This document shows, piece after piece, positions 16,594-25,156 of a DNA stretch of 64,000 bases; position 1 is the stretch's first letter, and each line of letters starts with the position of its first letter. Origin of the DNA: JAJAZB01 sp964244295. GTDB taxonomy: Bacteria; Bacteroidota; Bacteroidia; Cytophagales; Spirosomataceae. The DNA lies in the NCBI GenBank assembly GCA_964244295.1, contig CAXTIG010000013.1, forward strand, positions 78,040 through 142,039, written 5' to 3'. The notes beneath the pieces are model-generated. The model was given only the letters and a program-made list of their open reading frames with translations, did no database searches and had not been told where the DNA came from. Made by a program: the position numbers and the translations under genes.

Positions 16594-17505
16594 ATGCTCA
16601 AGCGTACCCTTTACTTTGGTTCTCCGGCGTACCTCTCCTTTCGCGCTGCCCAACTCATCATCAACCTGCCCAACGCCCAGGGCCACGACACCCGCAGCGG
16701 CTTGAACACCGTGCCGGTGGAAGACATCGCCCTGGTGATTCTCGACAATCAGCAGTTGACCATCAGCCACGGCCTGCTCACGGCCCTGCTCGAAAACAAC
16801 GTGGCCGTGGTGCAGTGCAACGCCACCCACCACCCGGCGGGACTGCTGCTTCCCCTCGACGGGCACGACACCCAGGCCGAGCGGTTCCGGATTCAGGTCG
16901 ACGCGACCCAGCCCCTGCGCAAGCAACTCTGGCAGCAAACCGTGCAGGCCAAAATCCTGAACCAGGCCGCCCTGCTCAAGCAGCGAAAGCAACTCACCGA
17001 CCCACTCGTCCGCTGGGCCGACCAGGTAAAATCGGGTGACCCGACCAACGTGGAGGCCCGCGCGGCGGTGTACTACTGGCCCCTGGTATTTCCGATTGCC
17101 CCGGCTTTTCGCCGTCAGCGCGAAGGCGAGCCGCCCAACAACCTGCTCAACTACGGCTACGCTATTTTGCGGGCTATTGCCGCGAGGGCGTTGGTGGGAT
17201 CGGGGTTGTTGCCCACGTTTGGCATTCACCATACCAACCGCTACAACGCCTACGCCCTGGCCGACGACGTGATGGAACCCTACCGCCCCTACGTGGACGC
17301 GCTGGTGTGCGAAATCGTGAAAGATACCGCCGACTACACCGAGCTAACCCGCGACCTGAAGGCCCGGCTCCTGGGCATTGCCAGTACCGACGTCATGATC
17401 AAAGACGAGCGCAGCCCGCTGATGGTGGCGATGAGCCGCACGACGGCCTCGCTGTTCCGGTGTCTGGAGGGAAGTCAGCGAAAAATTCTCTACCCGGAAC
17501 TCTGA
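16594..17505 (+). CDS. cas1: CRISPR integrase Cas1 (type II)
   Basis: A 303-residue metal-dependent integrase that, with Cas2, inserts new spacers. The type II start MLKRTLYFGSPAYLSFRAAQ is clear. The metal-binding residues are Glu154 (NVEARAAVYYWP), His213 (GIHHTNRYNAYALADD) and Glu228 (VMEPYRPYVD). The length is usual for type II Cas1. It starts 135 bases after cas9, so it may have its own promoter, and is followed three bases later by cas2. There is no csn2 or cas4, which defines subtype II-C. Confidence 0.97.
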   Translation: MLKRTLYFGSPAYLSFRAAQLIINLPNAQGHDTRSGLNTVPVEDIALVILDNQQLTISHGLLTALLENNVAVVQCNATHHPAGLLLPLDGHDTQAERFRIQVDATQPLRKQLWQQTVQAKILNQAALLKQRKQLTDPLVRWADQVKSGDPTNVEARAAVYYWPLVFPIAPAFRRQREGEPPNNLLNYGYAILRAIAARALVGSGLLPTFGIHHTNRYNAYALADDVMEPYRPYVDALVCEIVKDTADYTELTRDLKARLLGIASTDVMIKDERSPLMVAMSRTTASLFRCLEGSQRKILYPEL

Positions 17506-17508
17506 GCC

Positions 17509-17871
17509 ATGCCCCGCCCCAAAGACGATTACCTCACCTTCGACCGCATCAACGCTTACCGAATCATGTGGGTACTGGTTTTTTTCGACTTGCCGACCGA
17601 CACCAAAAAGGAGAAGCGGGTGTACCAGCAGTTTCGGAAGAAACTGCTCGAAGACGGTTTCACCATGTTTCAGTTTTCGATCTACCTCCGCCACTGCGCC
17701 AGCCGCGAAAACGCCGACGTTCACATCAAGCGGGTGAAAAAGTGGTTGCCCGAAAAAGGCCACGTCGGAATCTTATGCATTACCGACAAACAATTCGGCA
17801 TGATGGAAATTTTCTACGGCTGCGAACTGGCCCGACCGCCGACCATGCCCCAGCAACTCGAACTGTTTTAA
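17509..17871 (+). CDS. cas2: CRISPR adaptation protein Cas2
   Basis: A 120-residue ferredoxin-fold partner of Cas1. The first strand is MWVLVFFDLPTDTKKEKR (Asp of FFDLP is the conserved acidic residue). It is followed by YQQFRKKLLEDGFTMFQFSI and GHVGILCITDKQF. The N-terminus is about 18 residues longer than a minimal Cas2, reading MPRPKDDYLTFDRINAYRI; this extension is common in II-C Cas2 of Bacteroidota, as far as I know. It is three bases after cas1, so the two are almost certainly cotranslated. A strong terminator lies directly after the stop. Confidence 0.96.
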   Translation: MPRPKDDYLTFDRINAYRIMWVLVFFDLPTDTKKEKRVYQQFRKKLLEDGFTMFQFSIYLRHCASRENADVHIKRVKKWLPEKGHVGILCITDKQFGMMEIFYGCELARPPTMPQQLELF

Positions 17872-17874
17872 ACC

Positions 17875-17912
17875 AAAAATGCCCGACCGTCGGAAGACAG
17901 TCGGGCATTTTT
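17875..17912. terminator. Terminator hairpin between cas2 and the array
   Basis: AAAAATGCCCGAC pairs with GTCGGGCATTTTT. A- and T-runs on both sides let it end both the cas operon (plus strand) and array transcripts arriving on the minus strand. Confidence 0.85.
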
Positions 17913-17978
17913 GTGAAGATTTTTGCTTTCTAAAATCACGCACAATAACCTGTTTGTCAGCGGAATAAGCCATGTCCT
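17913..17978. other. AT-rich flank of the array on the cas2 side
   Basis: 66 bases between the terminator and the first repeat. It contains CACGCACAATAAC, which resembles the end of the repeat read on the minus strand (GCGCACAAT). It may be the acquisition-side leader or a decayed repeat; the sequence alone cannot decide. Confidence 0.4.
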
Positions 17979-20900
17979 ATTGTGCGCAATATCTTCAAAG
18001 AACAAATTGAAAGCAACTCACAACAATGCCGTCGAAGTCGAGGCAGAGCAAACCATTGTGCGCAATATCTTCAAAGAACAAATTGAAAGCAACTCACAAC
18101 ACGACCAGGTGGAACTGGAATACTCGCCCAATTGTGCGCAATATCTTCAAAGAACAAATTGAAAGCAACTCACAACATTTCGGAGGCGAGGGCGGCGATG
18201 AGTTGGATTGTGCGCAATATCTTCAAAGAACAAATTGAAAGCAACTCACAACCCGAAACACATGACGCTGGAGGGGATGCGCATTGTGCGCAATATCTTC
18301 AAAGAACAAATTGAAAGCAACTCACAACAGGCCCGTTTGACAGCCGAATCACATTTCGGATTGTGCGCAATATCTTCAAAGAACAAATTGAAAGCAACTC
18401 ACAACCGCCCGCCGACCCGACCGCCGTGTTCATCAATTGTGCGCAATATCTTCAAAGAACAAATTGAAAGCAACTCACAACCATACCCCCGATAGTTATC
18501 TCCGCCATCCAATTGTGCGCAATATCTTCAAAGAACAAATTGAAAGCAACTCACAACTCCCGTTGCCGGGCTTCGATGAGGCCCTTTATTGTGCGCAATA
18601 TCTTCAAAGAACAAATTGAAAGCAACTCACAACCACTGCCATTTTGCCTGGCAGAACGGCCCGGATTGTGCGCAATATCTTCAAAGAACAAATTGAAAGC
18701 AACTCACAACCGAACGGGAATTGCTAGCTGAAGTAACCAATTGTGCGCAATATCTTCAAAGAACAAATTGAAAGCAACTCACAACTTGCCTGTCATTGAC
18801 TGCGGGGCATTGTCATTGTGCGCAATATCTTCAAAGAACAAATTGAAAGCAACTCACAACAGATCGGAATACGTGTAGGCTCCGAAAATGATTGTGCGCA
18901 ATATCTTCAAAGAACAAATTGAAAGCAACTCACAACCATTTTCCAATCCGTTGCCGAGCGGCTCAGGATTGTGCGCAATATCTTCAAAGAACAAATTGAA
19001 AGCAACTCACAACCCGCGCCAGGATTGGAGCATGTGGCGAAGGATTGTGCGCAATATCTTCAAAGAACAAATTGAAAGCAACTCACAACTATGTTGGTGG
19101 CCGATGCCGTACCAATTAATTGTGCGCAATATCTTCAAAGAACAAATTGAAAGCAACTCACAACCGGCATAAATGCCCCGTCGTGATTAGTAAATTGTGC
19201 GCAATATCTTCAAAGAACAAATTGAAAGCAACTCACAACCGCCTTCCCAAATGTTCCGCCCCTTGATCGATTGTGCGCAATATCTTCAAAGAACAAATTG
19301 AAAGCAACTCACAACAACGGTAGCGTTCACGCGCCGGGGCAAGCCATTGTGCGCAATATCTTCAAAGAACAAATTGAAAGCAACTCACAACGCCGCTGAA
19401 ATTCAGGGCTGGGGCTTCGAAATTGTGCGCAATATCTTCAAAGAACAAATTGAAAGCAACTCACAACAAGAAGCCGCCGGTCGTCAAACCAACCCCCATT
19501 GTGCGCAATATCTTCAAAGAACAAATTGAAAGCAACTCACAACGCCGTTGAGTACCCGCACCTGCTGGAGGTGATTGTGCGCAATATCTTCAAAGAACAA
19601 ATTGAAAGCAACTCACAACGATCGCGCTGATGGGTGGCGCGACCCTCGTATTGTGCGCAATATCTTCAAAGAACAAATTGAAAGCAACTCACAACTACGA
19701 CGGTACGATTGCCACCCTGAAAAGTATTGTGCGCAATATCTTCAAAGAACAAATTGAAAGCAACTCACAACCCGCCGGTGGCCTTCACGCTACCCCCATC
19801 AATTGTGCGCAATATCTTCAAAGAACAAATTGAAAGCAACTCACAACCCCGACCGTTTCGACTTCCACGTCGCCGGTATTGTGCGCAATATCTTCAAAGA
19901 ACAAATTGAAAGCAACTCACAACCCGGAAGCGACGTTCAGTGTCCAGGGGTTGGATTGTGCGCAATATCTTCAAAGAACAAATTGAAAGCAACTCACAAC
20001 CCAGCGGCTATGTTGCGCTCCTCCAAAAGATTGTGCGCAATATCTTCAAAGAACAAATTGAAAGCAACTCACAACCTCGTTTTCTTCCACCCATACCTTT
20101 TCCGTATTGTGCGCAATATCTTCAAAGAACAAATTGAAAGCAACTCACAACCTGCGCGGGGCCGTCAAACGCGCCTGCTCCATTGTGCGCAATATCTTCA
20201 AAGAACAAATTGAAAGCAACTCACAACGTACTCGATTTCCAGCCCCGCCGCCGTGTTATTGTGCGCAATATCTTCAAAGAACAAATTGAAAGCAACTCAC
20301 AACCTGGCGCTACGCCTTTCCGTTGGCCCCCGCATTGTGCGCAATATCTTCAAAGAACAAATTGAAAGCAACTCACAACGATGCCCTCCCAGGCGTCCGC
20401 CCAGCGCGTGATTGTGCGCAATATCTTCAAAGAACAAATTGAAAGCAACTCACAACCCGTTACTTTGTTCTCCATTTCATTCGGGATTGTGCGCAATATC
20501 TTCAAAGAACAAATTGAAAGCAACTCACAACGTTCTGATTCGCAACCTCAAACGCAAGTAATTGTGCGCAATATCTTCAAAGAACAAATTGAAAGCAACT
20601 CACAACAGGCCACCGGGTTTGGTCACCGTCAGCACAATTGTGCGCAATATCTTCAAAGAACAAATTGAAAGCAACTCACAACTTTTTTCTGCTGATCTGT
20701 TATGGCTTTTTCATTGTGCGCAATATCTTCAAAGAACAAATTGAAAGCAACTCACAACTTCGTTTTGCGTGGCCTGGCAGTTGGTGATATTGTGCGCAAT
20801 ATCTTCAAAGAACAAATTGAAAGCAACTCACAACCGGGTTGGGGCGGGCAAGCAGCACCGCCCCATTGTGCGCAATATCTTCAAAGAACAAATTGAAAGC

Positions 20901-21894
20901 AACTCACAACCCCGACCGTTTCGACTTCCACGTCGCCGGTATTGTGCGCAATATCTTCAAAGAACAAATTGAAAGCAACTCACAACCCGGAAGCGACGTT
21001 CAGTGTCCAGGGGTTGGATTGTGCGCAATATCTTCAAAGAACAAATTGAAAGCAACTCACAACCCAGCGGCTATGTTGCGCTCCTCCAAAAGATTGTGCG
21101 CAATATCTTCAAAGAACAAATTGAAAGCAACTCACAACCTCGTTTTCTTCCACCCATACCTTTTCCGTATTGTGCGCAATATCTTCAAAGAACAAATTGA
21201 AAGCAACTCACAACCTGCGCGGGGCCGTCAAACGCGCCTGCTCCATTGTGCGCAATATCTTCAAAGAACAAATTGAAAGCAACTCACAACGTACTCGATT
21301 TCCAGCCCCGCCGCCGTGTTATTGTGCGCAATATCTTCAAAGAACAAATTGAAAGCAACTCACAACCTGGCGCTACGCCTTTCCGTTGGCCCCCGCATTG
21401 TGCGCAATATCTTCAAAGAACAAATTGAAAGCAACTCACAACAACGTCTACAACGACAACTTCGCCGGTCGGATTGTGCGCAATATCTTCAAAGAACAAA
21501 TTGAAAGCAACTCACAACAGGCCTTGACCGCTTTGCCCACGGAGGGATATTGTGCGCAATATCTTCAAAGAACAAATTGAAAGCAACTCACAACCAGGCC
21601 ACGCAATGCCAGCCGGGCAAGTCATTGTGCGCAATATCTTCAAAGAACAAATTGAAAGCAACTCACAACCAGGCCACGCAATGCCAGCCGGGCAAGTCGA
21701 TTGTGCGCAATATCTTCAAAGAACAAATTGAAAGCAACTCACAACTCGCCCAAAGCGGTTGAGGACTTGGAATACATTGTGCGCAATATCTTCAAAGAAC
21801 AAATTGAAAGCAACTCACAACCCGCGCCGGGCCGGGTGGACAGCCCGCGCCATTGTGCGCAATATCTTCAAAGAACAAATTGAAAGCAACTCAC
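17979..21894 (-). CRISPR. Type II-C CRISPR array, 52 repeats and 51 spacers
   Basis: The repeat is 46 bp. On the plus strand it begins ATTGTGCGCAATATC and ends GCAACTCACAAC. Repeats were identical in the copies I read, apart from the last one (21852-21894), whose terminal AAC is replaced. Spacers are mostly 30 bp (29-31). Spacers 25-31 (19848-20333) recur unchanged as spacers 39-45 (20911-21396), and spacers 48 and 49 are the same sequence, leaving 43 distinct spacers. The strand is assigned minus because the tracrRNA anti-repeat pairs with the repeat half that begins GTTGTGAGTTGC. Transcription would therefore run from the clpX side toward cas2. Spacers are GC-rich and vary in sequence; I saw no spacer matching elsewhere in the window. 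Confidence 0.98.
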
Positions 21895-21933
21895 TTTGTT
21901 TCTGAAAAACTTAAAAAAATGACGGCTAAAATC

Positions 21934-21972
21934 AAAAAGCCCCGCGTTGCAAACCAGCAACGCGGGGCTTTT
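21934..21972. terminator. Bidirectional terminator between the array and clpX
   Basis: AAAAAGCCCCGCGTTGC pairs with GCAACGCGGGGCTTTT across a 6-base loop. It lies after the clpX stop (minus strand). It closely resembles the hairpin at 12277-12315. Confidence 0.8.
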
Positions 21973-21989
21973 CCTGTCTCCTGTCTCTC
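21969..21989. repeat. Right arm of the inverted repeat bracketing the CRISPR locus
   Basis: TTTTCCTGTCTCCTGTCTCT matches the reverse complement of 12546-12566 with about two differences. CTTCCTGCCTCTCC follows. Low complexity makes chance or a dispersed repeat possible. Confidence 0.45.
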
Positions 21990-22005
21990 ACTTCCTGCCT
22001 CTCCC

Positions 22006-23241
22006 CTATGCCACCCGCTTCATCTGGTGAAACGCCGAGCGCTCGAATTTCTCGCGGGCGTAGAGCAGCGTGATGCTGAAGGTTTTAGTGTCGGTTTCCG
22101 AAGGGATTTCAAACATGGCGTCGGTCATGATGGCCTCGCAGATGGAGCGCAGGCCGCGCGCACCGAGTTTGTAGGAAAACGCCTGCTCGACGATGTAATC
22201 GAGGGCGTCGTCATCGAAGTCGAGGTCCACGCCTTCCATGCGGAACAGCTTGCCGTACTGCTTGGTGAGGGCGTTTTTCGGCTCGGTCAGGATGTTGCGC
22301 AGGGTGGGGATGTCGAGCGGTTCGAGGTGGGTGATGGCGGGCAGGCGGCCCAGGAGTTCGGGAATCAGCCCGAACGATTTCAAATCCTGCGCCGTGACGT
22401 ACTTCAGGAGTTGTTCTTTTTCAAAAGCCCGGTGGTAGCTGTCGTCGTTGCTGAAACCGATGGGCCGGGTGTTGATGCGCTTGGCGATGTGCCGGGTGAT
22501 GCCGTCGAAAGCCCCGCCACACACGAAGAGGATGTTTTCGGTGTTGACGGCGATGAGTTTCTGGTCGGGGTGCTTGCGGCCCCCTTGCGGCGGCACGTTC
22601 ACCACCGAGCCTTCGAGGAGTTTCAACAGCGCCTGCTGGACGCCCTCGCCGCTCACGTCGCGGGTGATGCTGGGGTTGTCGGACTTGCGGGCAATTTTGT
22701 CAATTTCGTCGATGTACACGATGCCGCGTTCGGCGGCGGCTACGTCGAAGTCGGCGGCCTGGAGCAGGCGGGTCAGGATGCTTTCCACGTCTTCGCCCAC
22801 GTAACCCGCCTCGGTAATCACCGTCGCGTCGGCGATGCAAAAGGGCACCTGGAGGATTTTGGCGATGGTGCGGGCGAGGTAGGTTTTCCCGGTACCGGTT
22901 TCGCCCACCATGATGATGTTCGATTTTTCAATCGTCACGTCGTCGTCCGACTTAGGCTGCGTCAACCGCTTGTAGTGGTTGTACACGGCCACGGCCATCA
23001 CCTTTTTGGCGTCGTTTTGACCCACCACGTACTGGTCGAGAAAGCGCTTCATCTCCACCGGCTTCACCAGTTTGAAGGGTTTCTGAACCGTTTTTTTCTT
23101 TTTCTGGGGGTTCAGTTCTTCCTGCACCACCTGGTAACCCTGCTCGATGCAGAAGTTGCAGATGTGGGCGTTCATGCCCGAAAGCAGGATGTCGACCTCG
23201 TTTTTTTTACGTCCGCAGAACGAGCAGGATAATTGGGCCAT
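22006..23241 (-). CDS. clpX: ATP-dependent Clp protease ATP-binding subunit ClpX
   Basis: A 411-residue AAA+ unfoldase that feeds proteins into ClpP. The N-terminal zinc-binding domain has Cys6, Cys9, Cys28 and Cys31 (CSFCGRKK...HICNFC). Walker A is GETGTGKT (113-120), with VYIDEIDKIARK as Walker B and GRLPAITHLEPL as the sensor region. I use ATG 23241 because MAQLSCSFCGRK is the family start and a TAnnTTTG box precedes it; the frame upstream to 23343 is unrelated. clpP lies upstream on the same strand, separated by a palindrome and with its own box, so the two are close but separately startable. Confidence 0.97.
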   Translation of the reverse strand: MAQLSCSFCGRKKNEVDILLSGMNAHICNFCIEQGYQVVQEELNPQKKKKTVQKPFKLVKPVEMKRFLDQYVVGQNDAKKVMAVAVYNHYKRLTQPKSDDDVTIEKSNIIMVGETGTGKTYLARTIAKILQVPFCIADATVITEAGYVGEDVESILTRLLQAADFDVAAAERGIVYIDEIDKIARKSDNPSITRDVSGEGVQQALLKLLEGSVVNVPPQGGRKHPDQKLIAVNTENILFVCGGAFDGITRHIAKRINTRPIGFSNDDSYHRAFEKEQLLKYVTAQDLKSFGLIPELLGRLPAITHLEPLDIPTLRNILTEPKNALTKQYGKLFRMEGVDLDFDDDALDYIVEQAFSYKLGARGLRSICEAIMTDAMFEIPSETDTKTFSITLLYAREKFERSAFHQMKRVA

Positions 23242-23275
23242 GGGTGGAGGAGCGGGAATTTGCCGGCAAGGCTCG

Positions 23276-23283
23276 CAAAAGTA
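23276..23283 (-). promoter_or_regulatory. -7 box (TACTTTTG) for clpX
   Basis: An exact TAnnTTTG match on the minus strand, 34 bases before the clpX ATG. Confidence 0.65.
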
Positions 23284-23377
23284 ACGAAAAATCCCCCTTT
23301 CTTGCCAAAAAAGGGGGATTCGCGTTTTTGAAAAAAAGGCCAATTCTCGAAGCCGTTTATAATTTTAAAAAAGGGAT

Positions 23378-23469
23378 CTGTCATCCCGAGGAACGAGGGA
23401 TCTTTCGTCCCAACCATCGAACTACTTGGTTTTCTATCGCGAAAGATCCCTCCTACGTCGGGATGACAG
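23378..23469. repeat. Intergenic palindrome, 'GTCATCCCGA...GGGATCTTTCG' family
   Basis: 23378-23407 pairs with 23440-23469; the outer 11 and inner 12 bases pair and a central block differs. It lies between clpP and clpX. Confidence 0.8.
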
Positions 23470-23537
23470 ACTCCTTTTTTCCAAAAACAGAAATGCTAAA
23501 CAGCTTCAGCGTAAACGGACGGCCAACCCTGGCGTGC

Positions 23538-24245
23538 TTATTTCGTCCGGGTCAGCACTTCGTCGATGAGGCCGTACTCGCGGGCTTCTTCGGCGCGGAG
23601 CCAGTAGTCGCGGTCGGAATCGCGCTCGATTTCTTCGAAGGGTTTACCGGTGTGGTCGGCCAGAATCTGGTACAATTCCTGGCGCATTTTCACAATTTCG
23701 CGGGCGGTAATTTCGATGTCTTTCGACGCCCCCTGCGCCCCGCCCGAAGGCTGGTGAATCATGATACGGGCGTGGGGCAGCGCCGAGCGTTTGCCCGCCG
23801 CGCCACCCGCCAGCAGCACCGCGCCCATCGAAGCGGCCAGGCTGGTGCAGACCGTCGCCACGTCGGGGCGGATGTACTGCATGGTGTCGTACACGCCGAG
23901 GCCCGCGTACACCGAGCCACCGGGGCTGTTGAGGTACATCAAAATGTCGCGCTTGGAATCGACCGATTCGAGGAAAAGCAACTGGGCGACGACGATGTTG
24001 GCGACGTTGTCGTCGACGGGCATCCCGAAAAAGATGATGCGGTCGGCCATCAGGCGCGAAAACACGTCCACCTCGCGGAAGGGCATCGGGCGCTCCTCGA
24101 TCACGGCGCGGGTCATGTTTTCGATGTAATGCCCACGGGTTGCGGCTTCGATGTGGTGGATGTAGCGATCCACATTCAGGCCGTTCAAACCTTCGTGGCC
24201 GACGGCGTACTTGCGAAATTCGTTGGAATTCAAATCAGGGTACAT
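23538..24245 (-). CDS. clpP: ATP-dependent Clp protease proteolytic subunit ClpP
   Basis: A 235-residue serine peptidase that forms the two-ring barrel of the Clp protease. Catalytic Ser139 lies in SLAASMGAVLL and His164 in IMIHQPSGGAQG. The acidic residue lies in ERDSDRDYWL, and the LNSPGGSVYAGLGVYD strand-turn is conserved. The N-terminus (MYPDLNSNEFRKYAVGHEGL) is longer than in E. coli and typical of Bacteroidota ClpP. Gene order clpX, clpP, tig on one strand is the classical proteostasis group, here broken by an XRE gene on the other strand between clpP and tig. Confidence 0.97.
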   Translation of the reverse strand: MYPDLNSNEFRKYAVGHEGLNGLNVDRYIHHIEAATRGHYIENMTRAVIEERPMPFREVDVFSRLMADRIIFFGMPVDDNVANIVVAQLLFLESVDSKRDILMYLNSPGGSVYAGLGVYDTMQYIRPDVATVCTSLAASMGAVLLAGGAAGKRSALPHARIMIHQPSGGAQGASKDIEITAREIVKMRQELYQILADHTGKPFEEIERDSDRDYWLRAEEAREYGLIDEVLTRTK

Positions 24246-24271
24246 AAAAAAGACGAGATTTAACTGGGTGA

Positions 24272-24279
24272 CAAACGTA
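24272..24279 (-). promoter_or_regulatory. -7 box (TACGTTTG) for clpP
   Basis: An exact TAnnTTTG match on the minus strand, 26 bases before the clpP ATG. Confidence 0.6.
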
Positions 24280-24347
24280 GGAAAAAGACCGTTCCGGGTT
24301 TTGTTTGTCAGGCAATCTACTTAAAAACCTGCCAGAACGTCCGGTGT

Positions 24348-24521
24348 AACCTTCCCGGAACAATTCCATTGCGGGTTTAACTTCCGGGAAGGTTGGGCTG
24401 GTACAAAAGTCTTTATCCCACTCACAAAACCTCGTCGTCACGACCGAGAAATCCTCGGTTTTTCTTGAAACTGTAACCTTCCCGGAAGTTAAACCCGCAA
24501 TGGAATTGTTCCGGGAAGGTT
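24348..24521. repeat. 47-bp perfect inverted repeat between clpP and the XRE gene
   Basis: 24348-24394 is the exact reverse complement of 24475-24521. Each arm is itself hairpin-like (AACCTTCCCGGAA...TTCCGGGAAGGTT). In addition, the words CCGAGAAATCCTCGGTTTTT and CTTGAAA occur twice in direct orientation (about 24443-24470 and 24532-24558), the second directly before the XRE start. Confidence 0.9.
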
Positions 24522-24560
24522 TTTCGCCACCGAGAAATCCTCGGTTTTTCTTGAAATCAC

Positions 24561-24929
24561 ATGAAAATCAGCGCAACCATCCGGCAAATCCGCCAGCAGC
24601 GCGGCTACTCGCAGGAAGCGATGGCCGACAGCCTGGGCCTATCCACGACCGCCTACGGCGACATCGAGCGCGGCAAAACCGACCTGACCCTCAGCCGCCT
24701 GGCCCAAATCGCCGAGGTGCTGGCGGTGACACCATTGGCCTTACTCGGCGTGGAAACGCAACCCGAAACCGATGCCCTTCGGCAACGCCTGGAAAAAAAG
24801 GAACTGGAGTCGGAAAAACTCCGCCTCGAAGCCGTGTACTGGAAAGAAAAATACGAGGAGCGGATGCGGCTGGAGCAGTTTGGCGCGCAGCTCGTTCACC
24901 AGACGCGGGAGCGGATTGGGTTTAAGTGA
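24561..24929 (+). CDS. XRE-family transcriptional regulator with coiled-coil tail
   Basis: A 122-residue protein. Residues 3-62 form a Cro/C1-type helix-turn-helix: IRQIRQQRGYSQEAMADSLG, then LSTTAYGDIERGKTDLTLSR, then LAQIAEVLAV. Residues 68-110 are charged and helical (LRQRLEKKELESEKLRLEAV), probably a coiled coil for dimerisation. The gene stands alone between clpP and tig on the opposite strand, flanked by two large palindromes. A direct copy of the CCGAGAAATCC element abuts its start, which could be its own operator. Its target is unknown. Confidence 0.88.
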   Translation: MKISATIRQIRQQRGYSQEAMADSLGLSTTAYGDIERGKTDLTLSRLAQIAEVLAVTPLALLGVETQPETDALRQRLEKKELESEKLRLEAVYWKEKYEERMRLEQFGAQLVHQTRERIGFK

Positions 24930-24945
24930 AACACCTCCCGAACCC

Positions 24946-25138
24946 GTCATTGCGAGCGGAGGCCGCCAGCATGAGCGAAGCGAGACGGTCCGCCGCTGCG
25001 GGCTGGTGGCCGGAGCGAAGCAATCCCCTGCCGGAGACCAAAATAGCTAAGGGAAAGTCGGTTGGGATTAGCTATTTTGGTCTCCGGCAGGGGATTGCTT
25101 CGTCACTCGGTCGTACCTCCCTCGCTCCTCGCAATGAC
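24946..25138. repeat. Nested palindrome between the XRE gene and tig
   Basis: The outer arms GTCATTGCGAG (24946-24956) and CTCGCAATGAC (25128-25138) pair. The inner 34-bp arms 25016-25049 and 25069-25102 are perfect reverse complements. The gene ends of the XRE regulator and tig converge on it. Confidence 0.88.
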
Positions 25139-25156
25139 GAGGTCTGGAAAGTTTTT

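Noticed and set aside
17923..21762. Many open frames across 18-21.9 kb, rich in CAISSKNKLKATHN or VRNIFKEQIESNSQ
   Set aside because: They are translations of the CRISPR repeat in different frames, repeated every 76 bp, with spacers in between. Not genes.
17979..21894. Self-targeting spacers against genes in this window
   Set aside because: I compared spacers by eye with the coding regions and saw no match, but a systematic search was not possible, so I make no claim.
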